Positions 22,384 to 34,317 are shown, counted from the first letter of the stretch. The stretch is DNA of 64,000 nucleotides from Trametes villosa (GCA_002964805.2 PUDQ02000001.1:2256001-2320000), one strand, 5' to 3'. Numbers and translations are program-made. Notes: generated by a model not told the origin, from the sequence alone.

Positions 22384-23351
22384 GCTGATGGTGGTCGTGG
22401 TCGTGGGTATGCCGAGGTCCGAGGAGTTGAGGGCGAAGGAGAGCTGGAGCGGCGACCGACACGCGCGCGCGGGGCGATCGAGAAGAGCGCGATCAGGACG
22501 CCGACGAGATTGGATTCCGATCGGCGTGTGCACACAGCCCTAGATTAGGGGTATGATCTCATCCACTATTGCTGGTTCACGTTCCTCAGGTTCGAGGGGC
22601 CGCAACGGCGATGAGATGGGGTCCGCAAAAAAGCTCGCAACACGGGAACAGGACGGGAAGGGTGCGCAAGGAGTTAGCAGAGAAGCAGGAACCCCCCTCA
22701 CAATTTGCGTCCACATACGTCCGGTACATAGGAGTGTATGCAAACTCGACTCGTCATGCTCGGCACATCGCTCGGGATCAACCAAAGGCCCTCACAGACC
22801 TATGGCTAGGCCACACGGGACCCCGATGGGATACGGCCCCCGAGTGTAATGAACGGCGACTCACACTCGATCACGAACAATCCTGGCTTACGGGATGTGC
22901 AGCGGATGGCGCCTGAACGGCACCGGGTATTTTCGTGTTCTTTCCCGTCCGGTTTGACATAGCTGCCTCGAGGTCGCCGTGATCGTGGGTTCGCGCATAC
23001 CTGGAGAGAATCCAATGGAAGCCATAGACCCTGCCTAGGCTGGACGAAGGGTATATGCGGGCCACGCTAGGGCGAGTTAACTTGGGCTTGACCGGAGTGC
23101 ATGCGAAGAGGTACGCGCAATTCCCCCGTGCCATGACTGCGTGGACGAACAGTACTGCAGCGTGGTCCGCTTGTACCATTTAGCAATTCCTATCCTATGT
23201 CCAAGCGGCAATCCCAACCCTATGGAATCGACGCGCCATTGTAAGCTAAATGACAAGCACGACGTGCACAGAGGCCTACGTACCATATCTTACACGCCGC
23301 CAAACGCAGCAATGAGCGCATCAAAAAGCCTGTTGGAAGATGGGTAACATC
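22384..23351. other. Intergenic, upstream of the YjbQ-family gene
   Basis: No supported gene. Overlapping short frames on both strands lack motifs. The stretch should contain the promoter of the YjbQ-family gene and the 3' UTR of the next minus-strand gene. Confidence 0.5.
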
Positions 23352-24243
23352 TCATGAAGCTTGGGCAGCCTTTCGCTCGGCCTCTAGGATGGCATCAAAC
23401 TCAGCCTGCGCCTGGGCGCGCGGGTCCGTGACTTCGTTTGACTCGTTCTGCTGGACACGGCCTGCGGTTCGTTGGCGTTCGTGACGCTGTCGCAGGTCGT
23501 CCCATGAGGAATGCTTGCCGCTGTTCCGCGCGTTGGCTTCCCGGATTGCGTCCCATGTACTCTTCTGACGGGCGGGTGATTCGTGAGAGGCTGCGAACAG
23601 ATGGGCGCGTAAGTACGACCTCGCAACGCCCGCCTTGCGGAATGCGTACCTCCCGAAGACGGCGGGCTGTCAGTGAGGGCTGTGCTGTCCGTGGAGTCGC
23701 CGACGTCGGTTACGATCTCTATACCCGCGTCGAGGACCTCGCCGTTCTCTTCTCGCCGCTTCTTGATCCTTTCCAGGATCCGGTTCCTGTCCACCTGTGG
23801 GAAGAGCGAGGCGGTATTGCCGAGGCGCTTGTTGACATTGTCGAGGACGACGAGGAAAGCCTCGCGGTCCTCGAGCTGGCGGGCGAAGCGTTTGTGCTCG
23901 CGGAAGTAGTGGACGACGCCGGTGCCGTAGCCTGTGGCGGCCGAAACGCCGACTAGGGTAGTCGGAAAGCGCACTTTGGGCTTGAAGCGGAGTACTGCAA
24001 ACCCGGCGAGCGCGCCCCAGGCGGCAGTGTGGAGGTACTGAGAAGCCGCGGATATCAAGACGGAGGGCGCCGCAGGGAAGGAGACAGACGCACGGGGAGG
24101 TAGCGGACGGGGCCGGGGAGGAAGGAGACGGCGAGGGCGTAGTCGTGGGGCGTGAGGAGGCCGGACTCGAGGTCGGGGCGGAGGAGCTGCTCTGTCTGCG
24201 CGCGCGACGCAAAGGCATGGTCGAACCAGCTCTTGGAGGACAT
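23352..24243 (-). CDS. Conserved fungal protein of unknown function, probably membrane-associated
   Basis: I do not recognise this gene with confidence. ATG 24241-24243 opens MSSKSWFDHAFASRAQTEQL and the first exon ends LPGPVRYLP. After an intron, QYLHTAAWGALAGFAVLRFK and TTLVGVSAATGYGTGVVHYF form two short, Gly/Ala-rich hydrophobic segments that could cross a membrane. A charged region follows (EHKRFARQLEDREAFLVV). A second intron (gtacgc...gttcgcag) leads to a hydrophilic C-terminus rich in Arg, Gln and Glu (DDLRQRHERQRTAGRVQQ) with a probable amphipathic helix at the end (AQAEFDAILEAERKAAQAS). The layout loosely resembles OCIA-domain mitochondrial proteins, but this is only an impression. 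Length is about 255 residues. It is divergent from the RhoGEF gene, 339 bp apart. Confidence 0.75.
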
Positions 24244-24582
24244 GCTTGGCGGAGGGAGACAGGGAGAGGGCGGTGGGAGACGCGTCGAGGGCGGCCGCTC
24301 ATTGGATCGCGTCTGGGCACGTGACTGTGTCTGGGCCGTAGGAACGTGCAGGCTTGGGCGGCGAAGCGAAGGGACTCGGAGGAGAGCAGCGTCTCGTCCT
24401 GACACTGACCGCCGCCTGTCCACTCGGAGCGCGAGGGCCTGCTGCCGTCCAGGTACAGAACAGACTGCAACCGCCGGCGCGCACCCTGCTCCCTCTCCTC
24501 GTTCCCCCTCCCGCTCTGTCTCTCCTTCCCCCACCATCTCGCCCTTGCGCGAACACGCTCCTTCACGACCGCCCGCTCCCTC
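24244..24582. promoter_or_regulatory. Divergent promoter, unknown membrane protein / RhoGEF
   Basis: This 339-bp spacer separates opposite start codons. A cacgtgac E-box-like site lies near 24318-24325, and the right half (24470-24582) is strongly pyrimidine-rich. No TATA box is obvious. Confidence 0.45.
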
Positions 24583-27500
24583 ATGGCCGTCCCAGATATT
24601 CCGGCGAAGCCCCTCCCGCCGCCCGCCAAGGACGAAAAGCTCCCGTCTATACCACCCATCGACTTCGACGACCGCGCCCTGCCAGCGCCGCCCCCAAAGA
24701 TTGTTCATGATCCCGCCCCCGACGCCCCTCCACCGCACAAGCCGTTGCCCCCCATCGATGTCAAGGCATCTCTTGGCACCTCTGACCTCTGTACGTAGCA
24801 TCTCTTCTACTGCCACGCTCCAGCTCACATGTCCCGTCCCTCGAAGCCCTTGGCTCTGCTCCCCTCACGCCTCTAACCCCCGCTCCCGGGTCGCTCCCAT
24901 CCATCCCGCCTTCGCCCTCTTCCGAAGGCAGGCCGAAGAAGTCTAACCCGCTCACCGACCTCATTGACACAGAGAAGGTATATGTGGAGCTACTCACAGG
25001 AATCATCCGCGTACGTCCTCCGCCCCCTTCTGTTCCTCCCTGTCTGCCGTAAGACCAATCAGTTTCCGCGAGTGCAGAAAGTCGCCGCGGCATGGTCGCG
25101 CTCCAATCTCCCACCCCCAGAATTGGATACCATGTTCAGAAGCATAGAGAGCATCTATAAAGCTAATCGGTCCCTGCTTGGGGTGCGTTTATTTCGGTCT
25201 GTCCCCCCGCGCCGGATCTCACACCTAATGTCCGCTGCAGAAACTCAAGGAGATCGGCACAAACCCGTCCTCTCCCAAAGCACTCGGTGATCTGCTCATG
25301 CGATGGGTCAGTCAAGCCACACCGGCAGATCCGTCAATGCTAACGCCCCAATAGATCGACGATCTTGACGGCCCTTACACGAACTACGTCGCGAAATACT
25401 GCGGTGGCTTCGACGTTTGGGAGCCCGTCCAGTCCAACGCCCGCGTGCGCACGATCCTCGCCATGTTCTCCTCGTCCAACCCGCCGCCCTTGCCCGCGTC
25501 AGCGCCGGCACATCCATCAGAGCCGCCCATATGGACTCTCGATGAGCTGTTCCTCTTACCCCGGGGCCGGATCAAATATTACAAGAAGCTGTACGGCCGC
25601 CTGCTGAAGAGCACCACCCCTGGCCGCAGTGACCACCGGTTACTGAGCGGGGCCCTTGACAAGCTCGACAAGCTGCTTGCCACCCTCGATGCCCGGACCG
25701 AGGTGCGCGTCGGTGGGGGCGCACCACCGCCGCCCCCGCCTGCGAAGGTGTCCTCACCGCCGATTGAGACGGAGGACGAGGTCGTGATCGACATGCGGAC
25801 GCGTCAGAGCACGCTGGGACCTCAGCCGCGCGAGCCCTCTACTATCAGCTCGTCGCCTTCACAGCGCGCGAGTGATTCTACTCGGGCGAGTGGGAGCCTT
25901 TCCAGCAGGTCAGCTTGTTCGCTTCACAGTAATAACTAACATGGATGCTGACCGTGCACTACTAGCGGGAGGAGATCGGAGGACACAGCCCCTACTACGG
26001 ATAGCAGAGGCTCTACCTCCACGCTCAATATGCCGGTCACTGACCTCGAGCGACGTCTTTCTACCGATCGCACCTTAGATATCTTCTCCATGAAACCCAA
26101 GGCACGCCACAGCTCCCTGAATTACGTTGATGTCATGCTGATCGAGGCGTTCCCCACCACAGCAAGTCCGTCTGCAAATAGCTCCTCCAAACCTACACTA
26201 TACCCGAGAGCTGCGCTGCTCGACCCCCGTAGTGATCTCGTTCACGCCGCGTGCGACTGGCATGGAGGTTGTGCAGGAGCGCGGTCACATTCTGCTGCTC
26301 ACAGACCTGATGCTGGTGTGCGAGCGCATGTCGCCGAGCGAGATGGAGGCCGCCGGCCGCGATGGGCCAGACATGTGGCTGTTATACCCGCCTCTCACAG
26401 GCAAACATCTGCGCGTAGCGCCCGTAGATGGTGAGTGCCACCGGGGATATAACGCTCACCTGTGTGCTGATCATGCACGCGGCGCGGCCAGATTACTCGC
26501 TTTCTGTTGTTATTCTACGCAAGGAGACGTTGATCCTGCGCACGGACTCGACCTCCGCACGCGACCGGCTCATCACGGACTTCAGGGAATGCATCGAGAC
26601 GGCTTCGAACCGTGCGTAATCCCTGTCGCGCTTACCGTTAGCGATGTGGTAGACGAACTCACCGCCTTGCAGTGTTCCCCTCGTCCTCAAAGAACCCACC
26701 CCCACCCGTACCCGCGTTACCGTCCCCCAGTAACAACATGGGCAACAGTGCGTCAAGGCCGACGCTCGACCGCAACCAGATGTCGTCGGAGGCTCCGTCT
26801 GAACGGTCCAGCGCGAGCATGAGCCCCTCGCGCGCGCTCTCGCCTGCGAGCGTCACCTCGTCGCATCGCTCGAACGATGTGTCATCCGGCCCGCCCTCGC
26901 GCGCGAACTCGACTACGATGGCGCTCGCCGACGCCGCGCTCTCCAACAGCATGTCGCGGATGGACATGGGCGGCCCCGGCCCCGGACCCGCCCAGCAGGG
27001 ATACCCACAACGCTCGACATCCGTAGGCTCCAGCGGCCCCCCTCCGCCATCCTTCGGTCCCGGCCAGGTTATGCCCCCGCAGAACTTCAGCCCTGGACAG
27101 ATGATGCCTCCACGGGGACCTCCCGGGCCAGGACAGGGGATGCCGCCACAGTCCTTCCAGCCAGGCCAGGTTATGCCTCCGCAACAGTACGGCCCTGGAT
27201 CGGGTGGACCGATGAATGGTCCTGGAGGCATGGGGCGGCCGCCGCCCTCTGCATACGGCCAGCAGATGCCGCCGCCGCAGCGTAATCCCAGTTTGACCCA
27301 CGGCCCGCCGCAAGTCGGGCAGTCATACCAGGGCATGCCGCCGCAAGTCGGGCAGCCATACCAGGGCATGCCGCCGCAACAACGCCCGCCCCAGCAAGGG
27401 CTCCCCTCTGGCCCGCGGCCCGGTATGGGCCCCGGCGCGTACCTCCCTCCCCGCCCGCCATCCGAGCCGGCGATGGACACCGGCTTGCGGAAGTCGCCCT

Positions 27501-28138
27501 CGGCACGCTCTCTGGCGTCGCAGTACGACCGCCAGCAGCAGTTCGCGTCTCCACCGCCAATGCCGGGCTACCCGGGCGACCTGCCCCCGCCGCGCCCCAA
27601 CTTCCTGCCGCGGAGCGACTCCTCGAGCTCGCTCCCGTCGATGCCGAGCGGGGGCCTGCACGCGCCGCAGCCGCGCACGCTGCTGCCGTCCGCGCAGCTG
27701 AGCATGCGCTCCGTCTCGACCGCGGGCTCGTTCTCGATCGAGGACCCGAGCCCGCCCGGGTCGCCGGTGGAGGCGGCGCCGCCGGCGGGGCCGGTGACGA
27801 GCGTGATCTCCGCGCAGATGAAGTGCAAGGTGTTCCTGAAGCGCGAGCACGCGCAGTGGAAGTCGCTGGGCAGCGCGCGCCTGCGGCTGTACCGCGAGGA
27901 CCCGACGAACATCAAGCAGCTCGTCGTCGAGGCGGACAACAAGGACAAGACGGTGCTGATCTCGACGATCGTGCTTACGGACGGCGTCGAGCGCGTCGGC
28001 AAGACGGGCATCGCGATCGAGCTGAGCGACAAGGGCCTCCGCACGGGCATCGTGTACATGCTCCAGCTCCGGAACGAGAAGAGCGCGAGCGGGCTGTTCG
28101 ACGAGCTCCTCGCCGGCTCGGACCGTGCCGCGCGGTAG
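24583..28138 (+). CDS. RhoGEF (Dbl-homology) protein with C-terminal PH-like domain
   Basis: This is probably a guanine nucleotide exchange factor for a Rho-family GTPase. The N-terminus is Pro-rich (MAVPDIPAKPLPPPAKDEK). The DH domain starts at PLTDLIDTEKVYVELLTGII, the usual first DH helix, and continues with LPPPELDTMFRSIESIYKAN, IDDLDGPYTNYVAKYCGGFD and WTLDELFLLPRGRIKYYKKL. A central PH-type region follows (MEVVQERGHILLLTDLMLVC, TLILRTDSTSARDRLITDF). A long Pro/Gly/Gln-rich linker (PGQVMPPQ-type repeats, ~27050-27440) precedes a C-terminal domain containing TIVLTDGVERVGKTGIAIEL, typical of this fungal GEF group and PH/RanBD-like. Length is about 1,000 residues with roughly nine short introns. 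The Rac gene lies about 3 kb downstream, a possible but unproven partner. Confidence 0.85.
27308..27373 (+). repeat. 33-bp tandem repeat, two copies, in the RhoGEF Pro-rich linker
   Basis: Two adjacent copies (27308-27340, 27341-27373) differ by one base (agtcat/agccat) and encode PQVGQ(S/P)YQGMP. Flanking DNA carries looser PGQVMPPQ-coding repeats. This is an in-frame coding minisatellite that may vary in length between strains. Confidence 0.85.
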
Positions 28139-28457
28139 GCATGCGAGGCGCTATGGACTCGCGACTCTTTGTTTTGATTCGCCTTTCCTACCATTCGACC
28201 ATTCCCACTTCACGTTGGACTCCGTTGCCCGCACTACGCACACACCTCCTAGCTGGACCACTAGCGGCCCCTCCACTGATTGTTTTACGCACCGTCCCGT
28301 CGTCGTCGCAGTTCACGTCCACATAGTCTAGACCCGTCTATTAGCATTGCCTGTGTCTCCTTCCTCTCTCATTCATTCTCCACACGGCTGTAGCCCTCAA
28401 TGCTCCCCCAAACTCTAATCGAATTGTGTGCATACGGCAGCGCTGCGGGCTCGAAGT
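28139..28457. other. Convergent 3' region, RhoGEF / Ngl2-like gene
   Basis: The 319-bp spacer between two converging stop codons is T- and C-rich on the plus strand, consistent with 3' UTR. No gene seen. Confidence 0.55.
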
Positions 28458-30245
28458 CTATGGAAGCGGCGGCCAGTGCAGCTCCGCCGCGAGCGAGATG
28501 TGGTCGCTCCCGCAGACGCCCTTCCTCGGCAGGCCTTCGCCAAACGCCTCCTTGCGGTGCGGTTTCGCAAGGCGCAAGACGGAGACATCACGCCCAGGAG
28601 GGTCCAGAACAAAGATGTAGTCTGTAAGTTCAGACAGCATCAGTGCACATCACCTTGGACGCGAGCGTAAGCACCGTACCTAACACCGCCTGCCAATACT
28701 GTAACACGGTTCAGCAGGAGCTTGATTCGAAAGCGGCAGATGTCTTACATGCGTATAGCTTGTGTAGATGGGCTCGAACGCGCCGCGGCGCTCTTGGGAC
28801 ACAGACACCCTGCTCCCAAACGTGAGCGGGCTGTCCGAGATGCCCGGGACGAGTCTCTGTCCCGCGTCGTAGGCACTGGTGACTTTCCCAGACCGTTTGA
28901 AGAGGTCTGCGAGTTCGGTGTCCGAGAGGAGGCCGTCAGCAGGCTGTGCGCTGCGTGCGTTGACGATGATCCTGTCTGGATCGTTTTCGCCGGCTTCCGC
29001 GCCCTCTTCTTCCTCCTCGGCTGGCGCGGCACCTCCTGCGGTAACCGTAGGGTCGATGGTGGCGTGTACAACGTATGATGAATCTAGCCGCTTCTTCTGC
29101 GCGGGGAGGAGCGCATCGCCCATGAGCAGGGCGTACGCAGGGTCGTCTGGGCCGAAGTTGGAGTCTGGTCAACCGTCAGAACGAAAAACCGCGGTATTGG
29201 GAGTTCCAGCCTACCACCAGCGATTATAGAAGGCCACCGTTGCTGCGACTCTGAACCCTCGCTGCGGAACTTGAGAGCCTCCCTGAGGAGAATGGCCGCC
29301 TGCCTAGGGCGATAGGTCAGCCGTCCGCTCGGTGCAACAAGCTTCGTGCCGCTGACCTCGCTCGTTCGTAAGCATATCTATCGCGCCCGTCAGGACATCG
29401 CTTAAAGGAGTAGTGTAGCTCGCACGTACGCCGGGTGCCAGAAGAGGTGCGTCGTCGCGACGATCACGCCGTCGCCGTCTGCGCCGAACCTCCGAAGCGC
29501 AACGAGAGACCCGATGTTCTTCGTGCGGAAGCTCGAGCCGCGCCGCGCCTGCTCGGTGCCCTCGGCGCGGACGTCCTGCTCGTCGTACGCGACGACGCGC
29601 TCGCGCACGCACTCGTACGCGTCTTTGCGGAACGCGATGAGGCAGCCGTGCTTCTTGCGCGGGCCGCGCGCGTACACCCAGGCGTAGCCCGCCTTCTCGA
29701 GCTCGGGAAAGAGCTTCTCTGTCCGGTCGACTTCCTGTGGGGTACGTGAGAGTGAGTTAACGTTATGAGTACTGTAAGAATAGCGGCCACTTACTTGTAG
29801 ACAGCAGATGTCCGCGTTATGGGATGCGATCTCGCGGTAGATCATATGCTCGCGTTGGCTAGCCTTCAAGCAGTCGCTCGTAGGAAAGAGCTCTCGTCCT
29901 GGAGTGTTTTCACAGATTAGATCAGTAACTCTGTTGCGACTCCGAGCCCGAGATGAACTCACGGACAAGGGTTTGGGCCAGGAGCTGAATTCAACCGCAT
30001 TATGAGCCCATACACGACGCAAGAGATACTGTACCGACATTCCAACTCATCACGCGTAGAGTCTGCCCAGAGACGGGTGTGTTTTCCTGGGGGACATCGA
30101 CCCACCCGCGCGGTAGGATGCGGCCACGTTCATCTTCTACGGCCACTGCAACAGGTGTAGGGTTGCTCTTCGCTTGTTCTCTCTTCAAGCGGCGCTGCTC
30201 GGCCTTGGCGAGGTCCTCAGCGGTAGGCTGATACGCTCTAGACAT
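28458..30245 (-). CDS. NGL2: Ngl2/Ccr4-type endonuclease-exonuclease-phosphatase RNA nuclease
   Basis: This is a Mg-dependent 3' exoribonuclease of the EEP fold. In yeast, Ngl2 trims 5.8S rRNA, and related Ccr4/Angel proteins deadenylate or process RNA. From ATG 30243-30245 a basic helical N-terminus (KAEQRRLKREQAKSN) leads to TLRVMSWN|LLAQTLVR, the first EEP motif. Next are ASHNADICCLQ|EVDR (catalytic Glu right after an intron), GCLIAFRKDAYECV, NIGSLVALRRFGADG and VATTHLFWHPA. Further on are YALLMGDALLP, TDYIFVLDP and GSDHISLAAEL, the last two being the C-terminal Asp and SDH catalytic motifs. An acidic insert (EEEEEGAEAGENDPD) lies before the C-terminal part. Length is about 450 residues. 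Ngl2 is the best guess among the NGL/Angel paralogues. Confidence 0.86.
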
Positions 30246-30917
30246 TATATGTAGGTACTTCTGGGGCTGCGGTCGGTATGGATGATCTGGAATGAGAGTT
30301 GTGCGCAGAGGCATGCAATGACGCAATGGTCTATGAAGACCGCGGATGAACCTGGCTGCCGTCAGGTTTCGTGATTAATCCCGTCCTTCTAGCAACAGCA
30401 CGAGGTTTCACAGGCACGGGACGCGTTGGAAAGTTTGAGGACGAGCGTAGAGCCTGTTGGTCAAGAGCAAGGACATCGAACCGTTGTGGCGGACGTGAAG
30501 GTCGCGTATTTTTGGGTCACATGATAGCTCCGAGGATGCGACTGCGTTGGAAGAATAGTATCTTACGGGCCATTTAGAGCAAGGATACATGACACGGGGA
30601 ATAGGCATACGGGGGCAAAAGACCCTCGCTGCAGGGCGGCCTGTACAAATGCAATATGATATCTCCTGAAGACACTAGCTAGAACGAACACGGGAAACAC
30701 GGGTAGACGTGGACGACCCGGAGTGACCGCAAGCCCCGTAAGGAATTAGAAGGCGAGGACGGCTAGCCATGCACTCACAGTATCCCTAGGTGGCGGTAGT
30801 GAGAGGCATGGCGCGAATGGACGGGACATACACAAGTCGTAAATGGTTGCAAGATCGTAAATGGTATGATGGTAGTCGTACTGGCAGGTCATGACTTCGC
30901 ATAGCCCTCGCACGGAC
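30246..30917. other. Intergenic between Ngl2-like and Rac genes
   Basis: Both neighbours are on the minus strand, so this is the NGL2 promoter plus the Rac 3' UTR. A small repeat (tcgtaaatgg, two copies) lies near 30837-30862. No gene is seen. Confidence 0.5.
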
Positions 30918-31913
30918 TCAAGCGATGATGCACTTGGAGCCCTTGCTCCCCTTCTTGGCGGGTTGCGGAGGGGGGTTGACTAATGTGTCGCGTCGTGATC
31001 AGAACCAGATGCGCGGACGTCTAGACTGCACGGGTACTCACGGACTGCGCGGATGGCCTCGTCGAAGACGGTCTTGAGGCCTTTCTGGGTCAGGGCGGAG
31101 CACTCCAAGTACTTGACGGCTCCGATGTCGCGCGCCATCTGGACGCCCTGGGAGTACTGGATGGGCGCCATCCGACTGGCAGAACTCTGTGAGCCCAGTC
31201 CCATCACACGGTCTAAACCGCACGTACCGGTCCCTGAGCTTCTCAATCGTCGCAGGGTCCTCGCGCAAATCCAACTTCGTTCCCACCAAGACTATGGACG
31301 TCGAAGGCGCATGGTGCGAGATCTCGGGATACCACTTGAAACGATCACCGCGTGCGGTCAGCATCAAACACTCGCGCCGCCGAGCTGTGTACGCCACGTA
31401 CCTTGGTCCGGACGTTCTCGAAACTCGGAGGACTGACGAGGGAGAAGCAGATCAGGAAGACGTCCGTCTGGGGGTAGGACAGCGGCCTCAGACGGTCGTA
31501 ATCCTCCTGACCGGCCGTATCCCAGAGACCGAGGGAGATGGTCTTGCCATCGACCATGACATTTGCCGAGTAGTTATCGAATACTGGTGTGGGAGCCTGT
31601 TACAGCCGTGCCCGAGATCGTCCGGACAGCGTGTGTACTCACCAGTGGGGATATACTCTCCCTATACGAGGTGGGGTCAACAAGGCGCTCGACTTGGCAG
31701 AGGGCGTACGTACGGGGAAGGCATTGGTGGTGTATGAGATGAGAAGACAGGTCTACGGTCGTCGAATGGTGAGCTGGGGGCCTCGTTGCTTCTCTCGGGA
31801 GCGTACTCGCCTTTCCCACAGCACCATCTCCTACAACAACACCTGACTGCGTGTCAGCACACGAGAGTCAGTGTGCGGCGGTAGGGGCGCGACTCACATT
31901 TAATGGCCTGCAT
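30918..31913 (-). CDS. RAC1: Rac-type Rho GTPase
   Basis: This small GTPase is involved in actin organisation and polarised hyphal growth. The joined exons read [54 protein letters not shown], then [51 protein letters not shown], and the tail [14 protein letters not shown]. The P-loop, switch I and II, the TKLD and SAL base-recognition motifs and a CAAX box (CIIA, Ala last) with an upstream basic patch are all present. Tail and internal residues fit Rac better than Cdc42. The intron after the P-loop Lys, 31753-31810, begins with GC (aag|gcgagt). The next coding exon but one, carrying GEYIPT, is only 19 nt. Length is about 194 residues. Confidence 0.94.
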
Positions 31914-32880
31914 CCTGTGTATTTAGAGCCGTCTAAGAGAACTCTCGTTTCGTGGCGGGAAGGGGGATATCTTCGTGGCGGTTCGGAAGAGGGAGGTTGC
32001 GGGGCGAGATGCGGATAGGCGGGCAGTGACGACGGGTATGGCAACGCAGATGAGATTACCGAGACGGTGGGACGGACGAGACGAGGGGTGCGTTACCTGG
32101 ACAGATACAAGGGGGAAGAAGGTGCGGCGTAAGAAATGTGGTGTAGGAGAGCGAGGAGGAAGAGGAAAGGAGGGAAGATTGGCTGTAGGCTGTACTGATG
32201 GTCTTTACGATGTTGGTTCTACGCCAAAGTAACCATATCCGAAATCATCATCCTCTTTCTCACGTGCGAGCCCTCCTCACGCCCTCTCCGCCCGTCCTCT
32301 CTCCTCCACACTCGCCAGTATTTTCTCTCGCCAGCCCAGCGGGCCCCCGGAGTGTATTGTGTGCGCTCTCGAGCATCTCAGGGCTGCGCACGGACGCCTG
32401 TCAAGCGGGGCGCACACACACCGCCTGATTTGAGCAAGTGCAAGCCCGCGGGACAAGACCGCATTCCATCGGACGTTCCTGCGTCCGGGCCCGCTCCCGG
32501 CTGATGGCGCGCTCATGTGAGAGGCAGATCGTCCAGTGCGCAATCGCACCCAAGCTCAAGGCCACTTCCGCCGGCGCCCGGGACATCGATGAACGGACGC
32601 TTGATGCTTTCCGCCGCATCCTCGTCCGACGGCGTTATCGTGATCGACGCGGCTGCTCTCTGCTCTCCGGCCTGCAAAGGATAAAGACATGTGGCTGAAG
32701 GATGCATTCGAATCTCTGGCCGCATTCGCACGTACGCCGGCCCATAGCAGAAGCGTCAAAATGCTCTGAGCCAATGACATCAACCTCTTCGCTCTACAAT
32801 TAGCAAGCTATTAGGGCGACCGCTCTTCGTTTCATTCGCTCAACTTGCCCACCATCTGCTCAGCAGCCTCGACTCCAGCC
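31914..32880. promoter_or_regulatory. Divergent promoter region, Rac / Shb17-like gene
   Basis: This 967-bp region lies between outward-facing start codons. It contains a tcacgtgcga E-box-like site near 32260-32269 and a CT-rich block at 32270-32340. No coding frame is convincing. Confidence 0.45.
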
Positions 32881-34017
32881 ATGTCTGAACGACCCATGCC
32901 CCGTCTCTTCCTCATCCGTCACGGTACGAACGGAGTGATCGCATATAAACCCGTCTGATATACTCACCCGGGCGATCTCCTGTCCCTACCAGGTCAGACG
33001 GAGTGGTCACTCAACGGGTAAGTTCGTCGCACGCAACGATGCCTACGCGTCTTGTTCTATCTCGCTGATACGCCGCCCACGACAGTCGTCACGTACGTCG
33101 CGTTTCAGCTCATTGTCAAACGGACGTACAACTGACGCATCTGATGTCATCAGACCGGCCGTACAGACATCCCCCTTACCGCTGAAGGTGAAAAAGAAGC
33201 TGCCGAAGGGGCTAAAGTCCTAGTCGGCGAAGGAAGTCAGTGCCTACTTGAAGCAATGACGTTAAATACCGCCTGACATTGAGTAACCGGCAGAGATCAT
33301 CGACCCCAAGAATATCTGCACGGTATTCGTATCGCCTAGGATTCGTGCCCACAGGACGTTCCACCTGCTCTTTGAGCACCTCCCAGAACTCCCCCACCAT
33401 GTCATCTCGGAAGAGTGCAGAGAATGGGACTACGGCGAGTACGAAGGGCTCCGCCCAGCGGAGATCAAGAAGCTGAACCCGACCTGGACTATCTGGAAGG
33501 ACGGGTGAGCGTCGCGCTGCGATCGACTGCGCATACACGCTGACACGCTTGCCAGTTGCCCTGGAGGCGAGAGCACTGCAGAGATGTGCCACCGCGTTGA
33601 CTGTGTCATTGCCAGTGTTAGCAAGCTCTACCTTCCGTGACGGTCGCGACATCCTCCTGACGCTCCCCAGGTCCGTGAGCATCACAGGCTCTGGAAGGAA
33701 GAGGGCAAGGGCAGCCGCGACGTGGTGATTGTCGCTCACGGCCATTTCAACCGCGTCTTCATCTCGCGCTGGATCAACTTCCCGCTCTCCCTCGGTGAGT
33801 CGATCGAAGCTGCGGCAAAGTCGCGTCATTCTCATAATCTGCCCTAGGGACGCACTTCAACGTCGAGCCCGCTGGTGTAAGTACGGTCATGAAGCTAGCG
33901 ATTGGACGGCCTCTCACTATCGTGTTTCTCCGACAGGTTGCCATCCTCGGATATAACCACAACAACCTCGCGGAGCCCGCGCTCAATGCGCTCAACCTGT
34001 ACGCTAAGCCCCAGTAA
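32881..34017 (+). CDS. SHB17: Histidine-phosphatase superfamily, sedoheptulose-1,7-bisphosphatase (Shb17) type
   Basis: The protein starts [23 protein letters not shown], the RHG phosphohistidine motif of phosphoglycerate-mutase-fold enzymes. The next block is [17 protein letters not shown], then [54 protein letters not shown] (second catalytic His) and [14 protein letters not shown] near the C-terminus. The order and the [10 protein letters not shown] and (H/Y)NN..EPAL features match yeast Shb17, which hydrolyses sedoheptulose bisphosphate in riboneogenesis. A 7-nt exon at 33086-33092 supplies R and H between introns 33018-33085 and 33093-33153. At least seven introns split the gene. TAA is at 34015-34017. 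Confidence 0.9.
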
Positions 34018-34317
34018 TGGCTGTCGAAATCGGGTTAGGTAGTGTGATTGCGAAGTGTAACCTCATAGAATTGTTGTATGTTTTGTAGCGAGACAATGGG
34101 ACGAGATTTGTGGATTCATTATCGGGGAACGAGTCGTGGGACGGGATGGAAGGCCCGCGCCAGCGCCGGCGGCGACGCGTCGGGGGATACGCGCCTGTAA
34201 ACTTGTGTTATTGTTTGCTTGCCGGCCCCAGGTCTATCACACACTCCCATCCTGTGGTGATCCCACTCCGCGCACTGTGCTTCCCGCACAGTTTTCTACT
34301 CTTACTGAACTACTCTA
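34018..34317. other. Intergenic between SHB17 and the coiled-coil gene
   Basis: This 300-bp stretch holds the SHB17 3' UTR and the promoter of the next plus-strand gene. No defined element is seen. Confidence 0.5.

Noticed and set aside
27060..27440. Repeats that might suggest a CRISPR-like array
   Set aside because: They are in-frame Pro/Gly/Gln codon repeats in the RhoGEF linker, without unique spacers.
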